This document shows, one piece after another, positions 55,158 through 64,000 of a DNA stretch of 64,000 bases. This DNA comes from Strigamia acuminata. Its lineage: Eukaryota; Arthropoda; Chilopoda; Geophilomorpha; Linotaeniidae. The stretch is taken from the NCBI GenBank assembly GCA_949358305.1, contig OX442314.1:32793608-32857607 (forward strand). Direction: 5' to 3'. Both the position numbers and the translations under genes were made by a program. The first letter of the stretch is position 1. Each line of letters starts with the position of its first letter. The notes below the pieces were generated by a model, which was not told the DNA's origin, did not search any database, and saw only the letters and a list, made by a program, of their open reading frames with translations.

Positions 55158-56673
55158 GTCCCCCCCGTCCCCCGGAGATGGACCTCCATTTTCACTTGAA
55201 TCGGTTTTCGTAGTTTTGTCCAGTTTCCGAGTCTTAAATCGCACGATCTAATCTTTCCGTCACGTCTTGTTTTCGTTGATGTAATGCGTTCATACTGCAA
55301 AGTGATGTCTTGTTCGTTTGTTGTTTTCCCCGACGTTTGCAAAATTCGTTGTCCCGACGCTCGCCAAATTCGTGGCACCGACTTCGCCCCATTCGTTGTC
55401 CCGACGCTCGCCACATTCGTTGTCTCGATGCTCACTAAATTCGTGGTCCCGCCGTTCGTCCAATTCGTCGCCTCGATGTTCGTCCAATGCGTCGCCTCAA
55501 CTTTTAAACTGTAAGTAATGTCATTGTAATTATTATGTAACAATTTGACCCGATTTCTTTTCGCAATTGTCGTTTCGGTCGCTCCAAATATCAATAATGC
55601 AATATCTTGCTCTCCAGTTTTTCCTAAGTTTAGTTCACAAGACAGTTTTTCCCACATCCCACATCGGGTGTAGTCGATTGTTGGTTTCGTTGGTTCGTTC
55701 AAAGTTGTATTCACGTTGATTTCGGTCTTCTCATCTGTTTGAACTGGTTTTTCCCACATCCCACATCGGGTGTAGTCGATATCTGGAACTGCCGATTGAA
55801 TTTGCGTCGCGTTAATGCTGATCTCGTCCTTCTTGCTGTTCGTTACATTGTTCGCCAAATTCATCGCATCAGCGTTCGCCCAATTGTTTGCCAAATTGTT
55901 TGCCAAATTTATCGTATCGGCGTTTATCAAATTCGTCGCTCGAACGTCCGCCAAAATAGTATTTGTATCTCGAATGTCCGCCAAAATCGTAGCTCGAACG
56001 CTTGCCAAATTTGCCGCCCCGACGTTCGTTGTCCCGACGTTCGCCAAATTTGCTGCATCGCCGTTCGCCCAATTCTCTGCCCCGACGCTTGTCAAATTCG
56101 TGGCCTCGACGTTCGCTGTCTCGATGTTCGTTGTCCCAATGCTCGCCCAATTGTTCGCCAAATTTATCGTATCGGCGCTTGTCAAATTCGTCGCTCGAAC
56201 GTCCGCCAAAATAGTATTTGTATCTCGAATGTCCGCCAAAATCGTATCTTGAACGCTCGCCAAATTCGCCGCCCCGACGTTCGTGAAATTCGTGTTCGAT
56301 TGTAAAGTCGTCCCGCGGTTCGGTAAATATGGATTAATGTTTGGTAAATTCATATTCGATACTTGCTGTTTTTTCGACTTTATCTCCCTTATTGCAGCCT
56401 CGAGTCGGACCTCCGCTTCGATCATTTCATCTTGAAATTCATCTGCTTCCATTGAATCGTCCATCACCTCGTTTAGATTCGTAATGGCGTCGGCCACGCG
56501 GAGATCCAATTCCTCAATTTCGGACCGTTTCGTCGTCAATTGCGCCTTTAACCAACGTAACTTCACCGTGCTGATCGGGTGGTTTTTCATCTCGTTTTTT
56601 GACGTGTTCATGAGGTTTCGGACACCTCCCCTCGCTGCTTCTCTCTGCTTCCTTGTGTTTGCCAAATCAGCCA
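55070..56673 (-). CDS. Bel-N chimeric ORF with pentapeptide-like repeats
   Basis: From the ATG at 56,673 a frame stays open for about 534 codons. Residues 1 to about 110 resemble a Bel Gag N-terminus (MADLANTRKQREAARGG; then a charged coiled-coil region with RSEIEELDLRVADAI). About residues 125-280 are repeats of five and ten residues of the type ANLANVGTTN and ATNLTSADTINLAN. A motif DYTRCGMWEK occurs twice. A protease-domain remnant follows (CELNLGKTGEQDIALLIFG, AKRNRVKLL), then more repeats (IEATNWTNGGTTNLVS), and a remnant of the pol C-terminus (TRRDGKIRSCDLRLG, LRKPIQ). CCHC, RT, RNase H and integrase core are absent. The end runs into the 3' LTR. The DNA repeats are 15-bp based and also open other frames, so translation is not proven. 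If made, the product could be Gag-like. The repeats superficially resemble the A(N/D)LXX pentapeptide fold. Confidence 0.6.
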
Positions 56674-56725
56674 TTTTATCGCGATTTTCCGATTTTCCTA
56701 GTATTCCGTGATCATTTTTCGATTG

Positions 56726-56743
56726 TCCCGGGTTTCGGCACCA
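56726..56743 (-). other. Bel-N primer-binding site (tRNA-Phe)
   Basis: The plus strand reads TCCCGGGTTTCGGCACCA, so the element's strand has TGGTGCCGAAACCCGGGA next to its 5' LTR. Confidence 0.85.
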
Positions 56744-56745
56744 AA

Positions 56746-57053
56746 TGTTGGTTCTATCAACTCCAATTATAATGGACAACCAAATAAAACACCTTTTAAA
56801 GTCCGATGGTCTTTAGTTTTAGCCGATTAGTTTGGATTGCAAGAAAAGCATGTATACACGGTGGATTACATTTTGAACAGTGATTGTTTATTAAACAGGA
56901 AATGCTACTTTACTATTTCGCCCCCTTTATACATTGAAAATAGAACAACCCGTTTTCATTGTGGGTCACTGAAGTGACCCTCTGGTGGCCAAACATGGCG
57001 CCACCTCCAATTCCCCCCAATTGGCATGTCCTTTTAAAACACCAGTTTTTACA
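56746..57053 (-). repeat. Bel-N 5' LTR
   Basis: Same as 54,850-55,157 except TTGGTTCT in place of TTGATTCT near its end. Confidence 0.93.
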
Positions 57054-57058
57054 CCCAA

Positions 57059-57152
57059 CAATATGGAGTCCCTGTCTTTATTTACATGAGCATGCGTCCT
57101 ACCCCATGGTAACACGTCCCCAAGTTGCCATGGATAAGATCATGCCGTCACA
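57059..57152. repeat. Repeat R1 in IR-C, right part
   Basis: CCCCATGGTAACACGTCCCC to GCCGTCACA, the continuation of 54,781-54,849. Confidence 0.6.
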
Positions 57153-57159
57153 TCGTTAG

Positions 57160-57375
57160 ACCATAGGCATTGACCAAAATTGATAAGGTTAATCACACAG
57201 GGGGGTTGGATTGTCTTTGTTTTCTCTGGAAAAGTCCACCCATAGTGAACGTTGGTCTTCCTCTGTGGAAGACCCATCCACAACTGCTTTCTGTGCTGGG
57301 TAGATTTACACTGGACCTTTCGTGACACACTTGCACCATTCAGTTTTACCTCCTCCCTATTATTAGTCCCCATAA
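57160..57375 (-). other. Conserved segment after IR exon 5, function unclear
   Basis: GGTAAAACTGAATGGTGCAA and its neighbours match 32,690-32,760 in IR-B, and a shorter match lies at 18,325-18,360 in IR-A, where an acceptor (CATTTCAG) precedes an open frame with RCKAEWCNCVKNSCYHHGD. In IR-B and IR-C the same frame hits TAA soon after EWCKCVTKG. It could be a lost or alternative exon of the IR genes, perhaps the missing exon 6, but frames are not conserved. Confidence 0.3.
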
Positions 57376-58130
57376 ATCTGCCATGCAATATTATTTAAAA
57401 TTACTATTTCAATTGTAGTAGCATGCTTTACCTGGGCTACAGTAAAAATTTGTTTTTTCAGAATCACTGGTGTTTGAGAAATCTTTTCAAATTGACATTT
57501 TTGTTGCTCCGCACAATTTATCCGTAAGTTGGTTGTTAGGAAAATGTTACCATCAGACTGATGTTTCAATAACTGCAAGCTAAAATTCTGTAATATCAAA
57601 TCAAAAAAATATGTACAATATAAATAAACTTCCTTATTTTAAATTATACAGTATAGTTAACATATTTTAAAAATAAAATATATTGAATGTTAATCTTTGT
57701 AGATTAATCTGTAACAGTGGTTTTCATTTTGGTGTCATCAATTAATGACCCTGTGTCGTTTTGAACGAGAAGATTTGGTTACACCATGTACTTTTAGATG
57801 TGTTGAAATAAACGGTGTTAATTAAGAACAAAATAAACATTCTGCAAACATACTGTTAATAATACTTAAACTATTGACTCATACATTACTGTGTTCAGCA
57901 TATGTGAATAAGTAAACTGTATTCTGTCTCCATATGATTAGATCCTGTAATAAGGGCAAATCTAGATCATGCTTTGGATTTGGAGTTCCTCGTGTTTCCT
58001 TGATGACAAATATCAACACTTTGTTTTCAATTGATGAGAAACTATACTGGGCAAGCTGAAATAATGATTAATTTTAAAATGTAAAACAAGTGTGTACTGT
58101 TAGAATTAGAACTAGAAAAAAGTGTTTTCG

Positions 58131-58308
58131 CAACACAACCAACATGTGGGTAGATGGGAGTCTCCAATCCCTAAACAACGAGACTAATAAAGGGCAACAA
58201 CCCAACAATCTGAAGTTCCTTGTCTTATTGACGTGAGTATGCTCCCCACCCCACGGTAACTAAAACCAGTCCCCAGGCTGCCATGGAGAAGACCATAGCA
58301 GTCACACA
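58131..58308. repeat. Repeat R1 copy in IR-C intron 3
   Basis: CAACCAACATGTGGGTAGAT, TCCTTGTCTTATTGACGTGA and CCAGTCCCCAGGCTGCCATGG blocks match the copy at 33,543 in the same intron of IR-B. Confidence 0.65.
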
Positions 58309-58842
58309 TTCATGGCAGTCGGTCGACAAATATATCTAGAATGGTGATTACCGGTAGATCTTTACCTGCTCAAAACTTTCTATCCAAATGAGAACCAGCT
58401 GGAAAGGAGTATAATCGAAATCTAATGACGCATTACTGAATCGTTGTGCTGACATTTGAATTTTACCAATCCAATTGAAACGGATTAATTTCGTCAAACA
58501 GTTTGAAACTAAAATAGGAACGGAAGATAAATAAATACATAAACCTAAATAAAATTTGGGATTTTTACTAACCATAATCATCCTGATAATAAATAATGTG
58601 TATTCTTCTCGTGTTTGTGATTTGTACAATTTTAGATAATTGAAAATCGAGTTCATTATAGTCAGCAAAGTGTGAGTTAGCTAAAGAAGTGTTTTCCCGT
58701 GCTAAAATTAAAGGTAAATGAACACATATCCTAGGTTAGTTGCCATAATTTCTTTAAAATTCCTGATTATTTTTCAATTACTGTTTGAAATGCCGATAAC
58801 TCCAGAAAAGAAGCAAACGAAGCAAACTCTTAGAACCTTCAT

Positions 58843-60319
58843 TCTCCCAGTTGTCCACGTCTGGTCGTTAATCACAACATGCACGATTCAAAATACACGA
58901 CCACACTATGTTAATTATTCATTTGCTGGTGATTTGCTTTGGCAACTGTTGCCCAGTTAACTCGATTTAAATTAATAAGTTATGAGTTAATTGGCATGCG
59001 GAGTCTACAATCAACAAACATGTCGTGAATGTCCAAGGTCTTGACCAGAAGCCTGGAGGCGAGCCTGAGGGCGGGTCCAATAACAAAATTTTCTTCTTTT
59101 GACGTTTTTCTATGTGCTAGAAAAGGAAAACAACACAGCTGTAACGATTTTCTTTGTAGCAGAAATGACGTAGAATAGTGACGTTGAAACGTGAAAGGAT
59201 CCCAATTCCAGTATAGTTGTACAGCAGAAGATAGACGCGGCTCCACATTCACAACTTAAAATATTAATCATTCAAAAGTTATTTGTATTGATTTACTGTG
59301 CAAAGTTTTACTTGCAGGCACACTATGACAAATAAAACAAGATTGTTTTTGTAAATATTTTTCCTGTAATAAATAAAAGTAAAGACTGCCGTCGCTTCTA
59401 CTCATTTTTCCAACCAAACCAAATAAAAAGGGAAAGCACACTTTTTAATACAACTGGAAACGACACTGAACGACATCGCGCAAAGAGTTGCGCAATCAGT
59501 TGATCACACGCAAACAGTTGTAGAAAAAATGATCACCTTTGACCTGGGTTAATTCGTTAATTGAACTAATTCCGGCTTATTGAAACTAGCAGATCATTTC
59601 ATCTTTGCTCGATCAAGCTTTTTGCTCACAGAAAGATTAAATTATCAACAATGAGTAGCAGTTTAATTAAGAAAACGCGAACGAGTTGAAAAGCAGAGGG
59701 TCAAAAGGAAGAAAGCCGCCAAAGTGATCCGGAAAAAGGCAAAGACCAGTCAGCCAGTTGTGGAGCAACAATAGGATTTCGCTCAAACAGTGTTTAATCA
59801 AAACAAAAATTAAAAGAGAGCTCAGAAAGAGAGAAACAACTTCCGAAAGACATGTAATACGTTGCAAAGATTTAATTAATGACGATAAAGAGTGTGACGG
59901 TTACGACGTCATGTTAAAAGCTAAGTTCACCAATAAATGGCGCTATTCATCTTTTTAGTGGTAAATTCAAATTTGTACATCATTAATGTGTTAATTATAT
60001 AAAATCAAGGTTTTATATAATTTCCCCTGTCTCCACACATTACATTAGATTAATATAATATATTTGTGTGACTATTTAACCAGTTCTGTTATGATTCTAG
60101 ACAAATTAAATTATAACTTAAACTTGGCCAAAAGATTAAGTCACCCCTTGTAGCAGAGGAGTGGGCGCAAAACGGTATTAAACCGTGTGAAAGCGTGAAT
60201 TTTAAACACAAAAGGCGTCGCACTTCACGTGCGAACGATTTAGCGATAACGAGAGTCGGCTCGGCTAATGCACTCATATGCCGTGATAAGACAATAATAC
60301 ACATTAATTAAAAGCATAA
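58843..60319. other. 5' flank of IR-C and unassigned sequence
   Basis: 58,843-59,262 is the duplicated 5' flank (promoter/5' UTR candidate). 59,263-59,500 matches the tail of the IR-B unit. Beyond it, a short basic frame near 59,672-59,770 (RERVEKQRVKRKKAAKVIRK) is open for about 35 codons between stops; it may be a small exon but has no further support. The rest is AT-rich without recognisable features. Confidence 0.4.
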
Positions 60320-60475
60320 ATGTGGTTTAATATGACCGAACTCATCAATGAGGCAATTCGACTTCTCGAATGCGTTCAAAATTGTGACGATGAAGGTAAA
60401 ACGAAAATCGTTCAATTGCTGGATAACTTTATTATTTCCGGTGCTGTGTTCGGCTTCACTGCATACTTTGTGTAG
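60320..60475 (+). CDS. Small ORF abutting a gypsy LTR
   Basis: ATG to TAG, 51 codons: MWFNMTELINEAIRLLECVQ, then NCDDEGKTKIVQLLDNFI and a hydrophobic end (ISGAVFGFTAYFV). The helical, evenly composed sequence looks coding. Its last codons overlap the first bases of the putative gypsy LTR at 60,471, so the true continuation may have been displaced by that insertion. Family not recognised; could be a chance frame. Confidence 0.3.
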   Translation: MWFNMTELINEAIRLLECVQNCDDEGKTKIVQLLDNFIISGAVFGFTAYFV

Positions 60476-60622
60476 TGACCGCCATGTTCTCTTTGGGCGC
60501 TGTACCGCCAGCGCCACCTATGTATTTTGAATATTAAATAAATCACTTGTTAGTTTAACCCCAACATGAACTGACCTTTATTTCCGACCACCTTCTACAC
60601 GAATATTAATTAGTAAAGTACA
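60471..60622 (+). repeat. Putative gypsy 5' LTR
   Basis: Begins TGTAGTGACCGCC and ends AAAGTACA, with matching TGTA/TACA tips, and contains ATTAAATAAATC. Eight bases later TGGCGACGAGATCGGA resembles a gypsy primer-binding site (60,630). Without the 3' LTR this is tentative. Confidence 0.5.
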
Positions 60623-60824
60623 TACTAAATGGCGACGAGATCGGATCAAAAATCCACGTTCAACTAATGAATCCAGTAGCGAAGCAAGTTTTTCCGTGTT
60701 TTTCGAACTTCTTGACCACTTTTTCGGCCCGTTGCTGACCACGCCGTCCCGACGTTAGGCCTATCGTTCCGTTTTCGAATTTTCTTTGCGTTATCGTCTC
60801 CCAGCGTCGACTTTTGCCAACAAA

Positions 60825-60950
60825 ATGTCCGCTTTAAAAGGAACACCGCGAGAATACGATCCAGCGGACGACTGGGGCCTGTATTGCAAGCGAATGACGA
60901 GCATTTTTACTTGCAACAATATCGTTAAGCCTGCTATTTTTGCGGACTAA
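60825..60950 (+). pseudogene. Gypsy gag N-terminal fragment
   Basis: Reads MSALKGTPREYDPADDWGLY and then KRMTSIFTCNNIVKP, the usual start of a gypsy Gag. It breaks off into TGCGGAC-rich sequence and a stop. Similar to the fragment start at 48,162 on the other strand. Confidence 0.6.
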
Positions 60951-61535
60951 AAACATTGAAATTGCGGGCGGAAAGCGGATCAAAAAACTGCCATTTTGCG
61001 GACGTATTGCGGACGTATTGCGGACGTATTGCGGGCTCATCCGGAAAGTTTTTGACCAAAATTTCAAGGTTTTAAACGAAATTTGAAGTGTTTAAAGAAA
61101 GTTTTAAGTTTTTAAAAAAAATTTGAAGTTTTTAAAGGAAATTTGAAGTATTTAAAGGAACTTTAAAGTTTTAAAACAAAATTTGAAGTTTTAAAACAAA
61201 ATTTAAAGTTTTTAAACGAAATTTGAAGTGTTTAAACAAAATTTTAAGTTTTTAAACATAATGTGTAGTTTTTAAACAAAATTTGAAGTTTTTAAACATA
61301 ATTTTAAGTTGTTAAACATAATTTTAAGTTGTTAAACATAATTTTAAGTTGTTAAACATAATTTTAAGTTGTTAAACATAATTTTTTAAACGAAATTATC
61401 ACGCAATACTATCACACCTGAAATTTGCCAATAATGGCCCATTATTGACCAATAATGGGCTATTATTGGCAAATTGCGGATTTTCCGCAAAATTGCGGTA
61501 ACATGGTCAAATTGCGGAAATTGCGGAGAAAAAAC
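60935..61535. repeat. Insert with TGCGGA words, 19-bp array and hairpin
   Basis: It replaces gag and the start of protease. Both edges are rich in TTGCGGA words (three ATTGCGGACGT units at about 61,001-61,030; TTGCGGAAATTGCGGA at about 61,512). Between them, 61,047-61,400, a unit of about 19-20 bp based on GAAGTTTTTAAACAAAATTT is repeated some 17 times, with the last copies (TAAGTTGTTAAACATAATTT) identical. At 61,422-61,475 AATTTGCCAATAATGG is mirrored as a near-perfect palindrome. Probably a foldback-type or minisatellite-bearing insertion. Confidence 0.6.
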
Positions 61536-61619
61536 TGCATCAGAATTGACCAGGAAAATTGGCCATCAAAGTTGCACATGTCAATCTTTTAATGGAAATG
61601 GAAATCTCAAAACATACAC

Positions 61620-64000
61620 TAAATATTTTTCTGATTTTCCATTGCAGCCCCTTCCGATCCAGATGAATATGTACGGCGGCACGACACTCCGAATGGAAGG
61701 GGTATGCGAAGTTCCGGTTCGTCATCGTGATCGCGACTTTCGTTTGCCGTTGTGTGTGGCAACTCACGGCCCCATTCCTCTTCTTGGCCGCGACTGGCTC
61801 GAAGCATTTGGTTTGCTGTCAGCAACTGGCGATTTAGTGGGCGCAGAAGTATTTTCGCTGTCCACATCGACGTCATCGCCCGAGAAGCTCGACAAGACGT
61901 TGTCCGACGGTTTGGACACGATTTTGGCATGCCATGCCAACGTCTTTCGAGAAGAAATCGGTTGTTACAACGTACACAAGGTCCACATCGACATCGATCC
62001 GGCTGTGCAACCGATATTTTTGAAGAATTATCCAGTTCCGCTCGCGATGAAGCCACGACTGGAGGAAGAGCTGCGCAGACTGCAGGATCTAGGTATCATA
62101 ACTCCTGTCGCTTCTTCTAAATGGGCGACACCCATTATGCATGTCCTTAAATCAGACGGAACACTAAAGATAGCGGGTTGCTATAATAGAACCATAAATA
62201 AGGCGGTTCTCCCCAATTCTTACCCTTTGTCTCTGTTTGAAGACGTTGCAGCGAAGTTGTCGGGCGGTGAGACATATTCTACTTTAGATATGAATCACGC
62301 CTACAATCAGCTTGAGTTGGATGCAGAGAGCAAACTAGTGTGCACAATTAATACCCACTTGGGTCTCTTTACAGTAAATCGTCTTTTTTATGGAATTTCA
62401 AGTGCTCCTGCAATCTTCCAACGTGAGATGGACAAACTGACCGCTAAAGTCGAGAGTACGCAGCCGTTCATCGATGATTCGGCGGTGACCGGTGCCACGA
62501 ATGCAGCCCATTTACACAACTTGGACCAACTCCTGGGCGCTTTTAATAAGGCCAATTTAACGTTAAATCGGAAAAAGTGCAAGTTTTTGCGTGCGTGTGT
62601 GCAGTTTTTAGGGCTGAACATTTCCAAGCAAGGAATATCGCCCGTGGACTCAAAATTGGCTCCATTTCGCAACGCCATGCAGCCCACCGATGTTTTATCA
62701 CTGAAGTCGTTCCTGGGGCTCATAAACTATTATGGCAAATTTATTAATAACTTGTCTACCTTGTTAGAGCCGCTCTACCGCTTGATGCACGACGACACTC
62801 CGTGGTCGTGGGGACCGGAACAACACAAGGCCTGGACGAAGGTCAAAGCAGCTGTGACCACCGACTCAGCGCTGGCACACTACGACGCGAAGAAACAACT
62901 TTACCTGACCGTTGATGCCTCGCCGGTTGGTGTGGGCGCCTTTATTTCCCACGTAGAAAAAGGAATCCATCGTCCAATCGCCTTTGCCAGTTCCCTTTTG
63001 TCCAGCGCGCAGAAAAATTATGCGCGAATTGACCGCGAAGGTCTTGCGATCGTTTATGGCGTCCGCCGCTTCCACCACCACCTGTTTGGAAGAGAGTTTA
63101 TTTTGCGAACTGATCATAAACCGCTCGTGGCTATTTTCGGTGAAAAGAAAGGATGCAACCAGATTGTTGCAGCTCGGTTGCACCGGTGGGCAATATTCCT
63201 AAGCGCCTACGATTATGCTATCGAGCATGTGCCTGCGGTCAACAACCAAATTGCAGATGGATTGTCTTGCAATCCTCAACCCGTGGTCGACAGTCGAGAA
63301 GACCTCGATATGCACGTTAACGAGATATTTTCTGTTTCTCTTTCACAGTTCCCGGTATCGCAGGCAGCCTTGCGTGCAGCATACGACGCAGACGCCCAAT
63401 TGCAAGCAGTTCTGCAGTGCATCCGAGACGGATGGAAATCAAAGACCCCTGACTTAATAAATTTTTATAAGCACAGGTCCGCATTTTCCACACATGGACC
63501 ATTCTTGTTCCTGTCGGAGCGTTTGGTCGTGCTAGAGCAGCTTCGCCGTGCAGTCCTGACGGAATTACACGCAGAACATTTCGTGCAACAGTTTGGTGGC
63601 CGTCCATCGACCGTGACGTCGAGACGATGGTGCGCTCGTGCGACGTTTGTCAGGGCGCGCTGCTGGACCCACCAAAGACGTCCGACTTGCGTTGGCCTAT
63701 TCCCGACGAAATTTGGGGACGCGTTCACCTCGACTTCGCCGGCCCCTTTTATGGCAAAATTTTCCTGTTGGCCGTTGATGCGCGGACCAAGTGGTGCGAA
63801 GTCCGAGCGATGACCACCACTACCTCGAAAGCGACGATTGCTATCCTAAAGTGCTGGTTTAAACGCCACGGCTTGCCGATTCACGTTCACTCCGACAACG
63901 GGCCGCAATTTACGTCGGCGGAATTCGTTGACTTCCTGTCCCGTAACGGCATCCGACACACTCGTTCACCGCCTTTCCACCCAGCCACCAACGGAGCTGT
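61620..64000 (+). pseudogene. Gypsy pol (protease end, RT, RNase H, integrase), frameshifted
   Basis: The frame is open from 61,474, but gypsy homology starts near 61,620. It shows the end of the protease (PIPLLGRDWLEAFG), RT with STLDMNHAYNQLELDAESKL, the catalytic box as FIDDSAVTG (Phe-Ile-Asp-Asp; both Asp kept), RNase H with LTVDASPVGVGAFISHV and FILRTDHKPL, then the integrase zinc region. At about 63,575-63,595 a small deletion in the zinc finger shifts the frame. Integrase continues in the next frame with VWWPSIDRDVETMVRSCDVC, Asp in HLDFAGP and Asp in HSDNGPQF, to the window edge. The first frame runs on meaninglessly to 63,813. Not functional as one polyprotein. Confidence 0.88.

Larger units (their letters stand above)
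54850..57053 (-). mobile_element. Bel-N: small chimeric non-autonomous Bel element
   Basis: Two 308-bp LTRs that differ at one position flank an interior of about 1.6 kb. The 5-bp duplication is CCCAA (54,845-54,849 and 57,054-57,058), and IR-B shows the empty site (GATCACCCAACAATATC). The primer-binding site and polypurine tract are present, oriented for the minus strand. It lacks RT, RNase H and most of integrase. Confidence 0.93.
50408..58842 (-). pseudogene. IR-C: ionotropic receptor interrupted by a solo LTR
   Basis: Third IR paralog. Exons: 58,782-58,842 (ATG, signal peptide MKVLRVCFVCFFSGVIGIS), 58,573-58,701, 58,366-58,508, 57,885-58,055, 57,432-57,587, 54,240-54,295, 51,535-52,476, 51,263-51,450, 50,774-51,027 and 50,408-50,711. 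Every exon except the interrupted one has exactly the length of its IR-B partner, with the same phases. Exon 7 carries a 511-bp solo LTR plus a 5-bp duplication; subtracting 516 gives 426 bp, the IR-B value. The LTR brings in-frame stops before M1, so no full receptor can be made. Membrane segments are otherwise preserved (FFKPFSMVVWLCILATSL; LLIISSYSVVLYASLTVTTS; ITAFLILIGGVFCSGIIFLL). Introns hold Bel-N, a TA-flanked MITE and R1 copies. Decay is otherwise slight, so loss is recent. Confidence 0.85.
60471..64000 (+). mobile_element. Degraded Ty3/gypsy element, cut by the window end
   Basis: A putative short LTR, a primer-binding-like site, a gag start, an unrelated repeat array and then protease-RT-RNase H-integrase in gypsy order. 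The 3' LTR lies outside the window, so boundaries and target duplication cannot be checked. Confidence 0.8.

Noticed and set aside
55739-56305. Plus-strand frames of 145 and 188 codons inside Bel-N
   Set aside because: The 15-bp repeats open several frames on both strands; only the minus-strand frame links to Gag and pol remnants.
58348-58668. 106-codon uninterrupted frame read straight through as one exon
   Set aside because: Frame and phase analysis shows a 64-bp intron (58,509-58,572); the true upstream exon is in another frame, giving QITNTRRIHIIYYQDDY, conserved in IR-A and IR-B.
61047-61400. CRISPR-like array
   Set aside because: Contiguous 19-20 bp tandem units without spacers; a minisatellite.

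Overview
This is a eukaryotic, AT-rich, repeat-laden stretch, most likely from an arthropod. It has AG/GT-spliced genes with short (about 60-85 bp) introns, ionotropic-receptor (IR) chemosensory genes, Bel/Pao and Ty3/gypsy LTR retrotransposons, hAT and Tc1/mariner-type non-autonomous elements, a 5S-like repeat and a tRNA-like repeat. The species cannot be fixed from the sequence.

Layout. 1-13,000 is gene-poor and full of short DNA-transposon derivatives: TA-flanked elements at 1,288 and 6,260, hAT-type elements with 8-bp target duplications at 7,847 and 12,247, and a 5S-rRNA-like relic at 11,980. At 13,213 lies one orphan exon for the C-terminus of an SRPK-type protein kinase. 14-60 kb is a tandem cluster of three paralogous IR genes, all on the minus strand: IR-A (16,369-19,991), IR-B (29,291-34,262) and IR-C (50,408-58,842). 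I reconstructed their exon structure from conserved phases and equal exon lengths. IR-A is a pseudogene with a frameshift, loss of the pore exons and a stop in the last membrane segment. IR-B looks intact. IR-C is broken by a 511-bp solo LTR inside a coding exon.

The cluster was inflated by insertions, each with target-site duplications: Bel-1 (21,619-28,492, decayed, with a hAT derivative nested in it), Bel-2 (34,688-40,885, almost identical LTRs but an internal deletion in the RT), Bel-3 (41,633-47,994, identical LTRs and one unbroken 1,730-codon ORF, itself inserted into a gypsy gag fragment), Bel-N (54,850-57,053, minus strand, a small chimeric non-autonomous relative), the solo LTR, and a TA-flanked element at 52,799 whose empty site survives in the two sister IR copies. 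All four Bel elements carry a primer-binding site complementary to the 3' end of tRNA-Phe. From 60,471 to the window end there is a degraded Ty3/gypsy element: truncated gag, a 19-bp tandem array, then PR-RT-RNase H and a frameshifted integrase.

The only cellular gene that looks capable of making a product is IR-B, a presumed ligand-gated chemoreceptor. Among the mobile elements only Bel-3 looks autonomous. Bel-N and Bel-2 may have depended on enzymes supplied in trans.
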